Part shown: one piece after another, positions 60,379-64,000 of the stretch
Layout: each line of letters starts with the position of its first letter
Position numbering within the stretch: the first letter of the stretch is position 1
Assembly: GCF_028736155.1 (NCBI RefSeq)
Contig: NZ_CP117879.1
Coordinates: forward strand, 806,001 to 870,000
DNA: 64,000 nucleotides
Source: Flavobacterium sp. KACC 22763
GTDB lineage: Bacteria > Bacteroidota > Bacteroidia > Flavobacteriales > Flavobacteriaceae
Direction of reading: 5' to 3'
Translations under genes and position numbers: made by a program
The notes under the pieces: model-generated
Database searches by the model: none
What the model saw: only the letters and a program-made list of their open reading frames with translations
What the model was told of the DNA's origin: nothing

Positions 60379-62289
60379 TTATTTATAGCTTCTTACTGCG
60401 AGTTCAACTGATTCAAAGGTTAAAGGTTCTTTGTGAAGTTCTGGTTCGTTATTTAAACCTTTCCACTCCCAAGCCGATACATAACAGAATTCAACGTCGT
60501 TGCGGACAGCTTCGCCATCAGGGGTTTGGTATTCTTCTCTAAAGTGTGCGCCGCAGGATTCTTCACGCTGTAAGGCATCGTAGCACATTAATTCGGCTAA
60601 TTCGATATAATCGGCAATTCGACCGGCTTTTTCAAGTTCGCTGTTTAACGTATTATCACCAGTAATTCTAAGATCTTTTTCAAAAGAAGCTTTCAGTTCA
60701 CGGATTTCGATTAAAGCCTCTTCCAGCTTTTGTCTGCTTCGCGAAAGACCGCATTTCTCATAAAGAAGACGTCCGATTTTTTTATGGAAATAATCTGCTG
60801 AAAGTGTTCCGTTGGTATGTAAAAAGCGATCCAATTGTCTTCTTACTGTTTTCTCAGCTTCCTCAAATGCTGGATGCGAAATATCAGGTTTAGTTGAATT
60901 TAATTCGCCAGCGAGATAGTTTGGAATTGTATAAGGAGCAATAAAATAACCGTCGACACAGGCTTGAAGTAGTGAATTTGCTCCTAATCGATTGGCACCA
61001 TGATCGGCAAAATTGGCTTCGCCTACAGCAAATAAACCAGGAATTGTGGTCATAAGCTCATAATCAACCCAAAGTCCGCCCATAGTAAAATGCGCTGAAG
61101 GTGAAATCAGCATGGGTTCTTTGTAAGCGTTTATGCCTGTAATCTTTTCGTACATGGCAAAAAGATTACTGTATTTGGCTTCGATTTTATCTTTTCCTTG
61201 CGCTTTGATCGCATCCGAGAAATCGAGATAAATGGCATTTTTCATTGGCCCAACGCCATGTCCGGCATCGATTCTTTCTTTGGCAGCTCGTGAAGAAATA
61301 TCTCGTGGAGCTAGATTTCCAAAGGAAGGATAACGGCGTTCTAAGTAATAATCGCGCTCCTCTTCGGGAATGGCGTTTGCATTTCGATCATCTGCAGCTT
61401 TTTTAGGAACCCAAATTCTTCCGTCATTTCGCAGTGATTCCGACATTAAAGTCAGTTTTGATTGGTTTTCACCATGCTGTGGAAGCGAAGTAGGGTGAAA
61501 CTGAATCCAGCTTACGCCTGCCATATAAGCGCCTTTTTTGTGCGCGCGCCAAATCGCAGAGCTGTTACAACCCATTGCCAAAGTAGATAGATAATATACT
61601 TTTCCATAACCTCCAGAAGCCAGAACAACGGCATCTGCAGCGTGACGTTCTAAAATTCCAGTTTCAAGATTTCTTGCAATTATGCCTTTGGCTTTGCCAT
61701 CAATAACCACGAGTTCGAGCATTTCGTGACGAGTATATAAAGCCACTTTTCCTAAAGATGCCTGACGTTCTAAGGCTTGATAAGCACCCAATAAAAGCTG
61801 CTGTCCGGTTTGGCCTCTCGCATAAAAAGTTCGAGAAACCTGAACGCCTCCAAAAGATCTGTTGTTTAAATATCCCGCATATTCCCTTGCAAATGGAACA
61901 CCTTGAGCAACTGCGTGGTCTATAAGATGTGCAGAACATTCCGCTAATCGATAAACATTGGCTTCACGAGATCTGAAATCGCCTCCTTTTATAGTGTCAT
62001 AAAACATTCTATAAGTGCTGTCGCCATCATTTTTGTAGTTTTTGGCAGCGTTTACTCCGCCTTGAGCGGCAACAGAATGCGAGCGTCTTGGAGAATCCTG
62101 AAAACAGAAAGATTTTATGTTATAGCCTTGTTCAGCAAGAGAAGCAGCGCACGAAGCACCTGCAAGACCAGTTCCAACTACAATGATGTTTAGTTTTTTT
62201 CGATTTGCAGGATTGACCAATTTGGCTTTAGACTTGTAAAGACTCCATTTATCAGCAAGAGGACCTTCGGGTATTTTTGATTCCATCAT
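60379..62289 (-). CDS. sdhA: Succinate dehydrogenase/fumarate reductase flavoprotein subunit
   Basis: This 636-residue FAD-containing subunit oxidises succinate to fumarate (or the reverse). It has the dinucleotide motif [20 protein letters not shown], the covalent FAD His in [11 protein letters not shown], the substrate-binding [10 protein letters not shown], and the active-site Arg in [11 protein letters not shown]. Length is close to the Bacteroidota type (about 660-670). Start: ATG 62289 (a second ATG at 62286). sdhB follows at 60283. The usual cytochrome b558 gene upstream is missing: the next gene upstream is a thiolase across a terminator and repeat. Confidence 0.96.
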   Translation of the reverse strand: MMESKIPEGPLADKWSLYKSKAKLVNPANRKKLNIIVVGTGLAGASCAASLAEQGYNIKSFCFQDSPRRSHSVAAQGGVNAAKNYKNDGDSTYRMFYDTIKGGDFRSREANVYRLAECSAHLIDHAVAQGVPFAREYAGYLNNRSFGGVQVSRTFYARGQTGQQLLLGAYQALERQASLGKVALYTRHEMLELVVIDGKAKGIIARNLETGILERHAADAVVLASGGYGKVYYLSTLAMGCNSSAIWRAHKKGAYMAGVSWIQFHPTSLPQHGENQSKLTLMSESLRNDGRIWVPKKAADDRNANAIPEEERDYYLERRYPSFGNLAPRDISSRAAKERIDAGHGVGPMKNAIYLDFSDAIKAQGKDKIEAKYSNLFAMYEKITGINAYKEPMLISPSAHFTMGGLWVDYELMTTIPGLFAVGEANFADHGANRLGANSLLQACVDGYFIAPYTIPNYLAGELNSTKPDISHPAFEEAEKTVRRQLDRFLHTNGTLSADYFHKKIGRLLYEKCGLSRSRQKLEEALIEIRELKASFEKDLRITGDNTLNSELEKAGRIADYIELAELMCYDALQREESCGAHFREEYQTPDGEAVRNDVEFCYVSAWEWKGLNNEPELHKEPLTFESVELAVRSYK

Positions 62290-62432
62290 TTTTAGTGGTT
62301 TAAAATGAATTGATACAAAAGCTTTAATAGAAAACTAAATTTAGCATAAAATATTGATATTTAGTTGTTTTTGTATGAATATATTTAAACAAAATGGACT
62401 TTAAGTAAGTTAAATAGCTGTATGTTGAAGTT

Positions 62433-62470
62433 AAACCCGACAGGTTTTTAAAGCCTGTCGGGTTTATTTG
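62433..62470 (-). terminator. Terminator after thiolase gene
   Basis: A perfect 12-bp stem (aaacccgacagg at 62433-62444 with cctgtcgggttt at 62454-62465) lies between the thiolase stop and the sdhA start, on the side of the minus-strand thiolase transcript. Confidence 0.75.
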
Positions 62471-62477
62471 ATAGAGA

Positions 62478-62543
62478 CAAAAAAATCTGCTAAATCTGCG
62501 AGCAAAAATTACTCCCGCAGATTTAGCAGATTCAGCAGATTTA
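62478..62543. repeat. GCAGATT-word inverted repeat
   Basis: Left words aaatctgctaaatctgcgag, right words cccgcagatttagcagatt followed by cagcagattt flank an A/T-rich centre. The same words are seen at 48783-48862. Confidence 0.85.
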
Positions 62544-62572
62544 TAAAATCGAATTGAAATATTTTTGAAAAA

Positions 62573-63850
62573 TTATTTCTCAATTATCATGGTAACTCCT
62601 TGACCGCCTGCCGCACAGATGGAAATTAAGCCTTTTCCAGATCCTTTTTCGTTAAGAAGTTTTGCCATTACGCCAATAATTCTTCCGCCAGTTGCTGCAA
62701 AAGGATGTGCTGCGGCCAAACTGCTTCCTTTTATATTCAGTTTGTTTCGATCAATGGCACCTAAAGTTTTCTTTAAACCTATTTCGGCACTTAGTTCTGG
62801 GCTTTCCCAGATTTTTAAAGTGGCTAATGTCTGAGCAGCAAAAGCTTCGTGAATTTCATAAAAGTCAAAATCTTGCAGGTTTAATTCTGCTTTTTCCAAC
62901 ATTCTTGAAGCAGCAAATAAAGGTGCTAACAAAAGATTCTGTTGATTTTTAACGTATTCAATTGCAGCAATTTCTGCAAAAGTAATATAAGCCAAAATAG
63001 GAAGTCCTTGCTCTTTTGCCCATTCTTCACTAGCCAGAAGAACACAAGAAGCTCCATCTGTTAATGGAGTTGAATTTCCTGCGGTAAGGGTTCCGTTTAC
63101 TTTATCAAAAGCAGGGCTTAGTTTGGCTAGTTTTTCAATTGTGCTGTCTCTTCTTAAATTATTATCTTTTTCTAAGCCGTTGAAAGGAGTAATCATATCA
63201 TCAAAAAAGCCTTCGTCATATGCTTTTGCCATATTCAAATGGCTTTTTAAGGCAAATTCGTCTTGTTCTTCGCGAGAAATTTTATAATATTTTGCAGTAA
63301 TTTCAGTATGTCCGCCCATAGAAAGTCCTGTTTGCGATTCTTCATTTCGAGGCACTAGCGGACTAAGATCTTTAGGACGAAGTTTTAGAAATGTTTTAAT
63401 TTTCTCGCCTAATGATTTTGCTTTTCGCGCATCAAGCAGTATTTTCCGAAGTTTCTCACTAACCGCAATTGGCATATCGCTGATAGAATCTACACCTCCA
63501 GCAATTCCAGAATCTATTTGTCCGAGAGCAATTTTGTTGGCAATATAAATAGCGCTTTCAATTCCCGTGTCACAAGCTTGCTGCAAATCGCATGCAGGTG
63601 TTGCCGGGTCGAGGCTGGTCTGCATTACACATTCACGAATTAAATTGTTGTCGTAAGTATGTTTGATTACAGCACCTCCAGCAACTTCTCCCAATAGCTT
63701 TCCCTTTAGATTGTATTTATCAATAAGACCATTGAGCGATGCGGTCATCATTTCTTTATTTCCTACGTTAGAATAGGCCGTATTAGCTCTTGCAAAAGGG
63801 ATTCTGTTATAGCCCACAATGGCAACTTTTCTTATTGTATTTGATTTCAT
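62573..63850 (-). CDS. Acetyl-CoA C-acyltransferase (thiolase, FadI/FadA type)
   Basis: This 425-residue thiolase should catalyse the last step of beta-oxidation. The nucleophilic Cys93 is in QQACDTGIES; the second catalytic set is His in EIHEAFAAQ, His in AAHPFAATGGR and Cys412 in ISICAAGGQGVTM (the usual C-x-G-G-G-Q-G has Ala-Ala-Gly-Gly here). The N-terminal KVAIVGYNRIPFARANTAYS is typical. Length suggests the trifunctional-enzyme beta-subunit type (FadI). No fadB/fadJ partner lies in the window; the acyl-CoA oxidase at 6659 is another beta-oxidation gene here but distant. It is transcribed alone on the minus strand. Confidence 0.92.
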   Translation of the reverse strand: MKSNTIRKVAIVGYNRIPFARANTAYSNVGNKEMMTASLNGLIDKYNLKGKLLGEVAGGAVIKHTYDNNLIRECVMQTSLDPATPACDLQQACDTGIESAIYIANKIALGQIDSGIAGGVDSISDMPIAVSEKLRKILLDARKAKSLGEKIKTFLKLRPKDLSPLVPRNEESQTGLSMGGHTEITAKYYKISREEQDEFALKSHLNMAKAYDEGFFDDMITPFNGLEKDNNLRRDSTIEKLAKLSPAFDKVNGTLTAGNSTPLTDGASCVLLASEEWAKEQGLPILAYITFAEIAAIEYVKNQQNLLLAPLFAASRMLEKAELNLQDFDFYEIHEAFAAQTLATLKIWESPELSAEIGLKKTLGAIDRNKLNIKGSSLAAAHPFAATGGRIIGVMAKLLNEKGSGKGLISICAAGGQGVTMIIEK

Positions 63851-64000
63851 ATCAGGAAGTTATTTGTTTTTTGGTTTTGAAATTTAGAAGTATAAAGATA
63901 GAAATAGATTTCGGTTTGAAACTTAATGTAGATTAATATTATCAGGAAATAACTTAGAGATGGCTGTTTTCAAATTTATTCTACTGATTTAGTTTATTTT

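Overview
The window looks like a chromosomal segment of a Flavobacterium-type Bacteroidota (family Flavobacteriaceae). The evidence is AT-rich DNA (about one third G+C, judged by eye), starts without Shine-Dalgarno motifs, TAnnTTTG-type -7 boxes (e.g. 9462-9469, 32373-32380), and a gene set typical of the group: DUF6377, DUF6660, DUF6624, DUF4142, DUF1349, GH3 and GH2 glycosidases, and no sign of flagella. I see no rRNA, tRNA, CRISPR array, prophage or IS transposase. The genus assignment is an inference from protein character, not from a search.

Layout. 1-3.7 kb: the end of an OmpR-type regulator and its histidine kinase, a Usp-like protein and a bestrophin. 3.9-6.3 kb: a divergent MocR regulator/EamA exporter pair. 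6.6-9.4 kb: a large acyl-CoA oxidase/dehydrogenase and a CHMI-type isomerase. 9.5-15.6 kb: a DUF6377 regulator, a GH3 glycosidase, a DUF1349 protein and an acyltransferase. 15.9-17.3 kb: an ArsR/old-yellow-enzyme operon with a visible operator. 17.7-21.8 kb: a TlpA thioredoxin, an orphan gene and a GH2 enzyme with a DUF4982 domain. 22.2-27 kb: AraC regulator, cupin, zinc alcohol dehydrogenase, aldo/keto reductase, DUF4142 lipoprotein. 27-35 kb: small unknown genes and a stress-flavoured set (Rho-N-like protein, topoisomerase IB, DUF1328 membrane peptide, acidic protein, PNPOx-like protein, response regulator, SemiSWEET, SDR).

36.3-42.9 kb is a signalling locus: a REC-histidine kinase, a 1188-residue hybrid kinase with three receivers, a stand-alone receiver, CheR and a receiver-less CheB, all co-directional and tightly packed. 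There is no chemoreceptor, CheA or CheW, so CheR/CheB probably act on something other than an MCP. 43-44.9 kb holds two outer-membrane barrel proteins. 45.2-53.9 kb is a metal-efflux island (DUF6660, CzcA-type RND pump, TolC-type channel, adaptor, Zn/Cd-type P1B ATPase). 53.9-63.9 kb holds a DUF6624 protein, a VOC protein, a sulfatase, a DUF1810 protein, a DapB-like protein, SdhB and SdhA without a cytochrome b gene, and a thiolase.

The most unusual feature is the repeat landscape. Many intergenic gaps hold inverted repeats built from a small set of short words (7-bp CTAAG words, GCAAAG/CTTTGCG words, CCTCCAGCT hairpins, GCAGATT words, a CCCGATAGCTATCGGG palindrome). Several are nested inside each other like shells (17.4, 21.8 and 51.4 kb). 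Some have entered reading frames: the signal peptides of the adjacent TolC-type and adaptor genes (48.9 and 50.15 kb) contain the same roughly 30-bp palindromic unit in opposite orientations, translated into unrelated peptides, and some gene 3' ends (e.g. 15636, 23791) run into repeat words. This modular repeat system and its use as signal-peptide coding sequence is the best candidate here for something undescribed.
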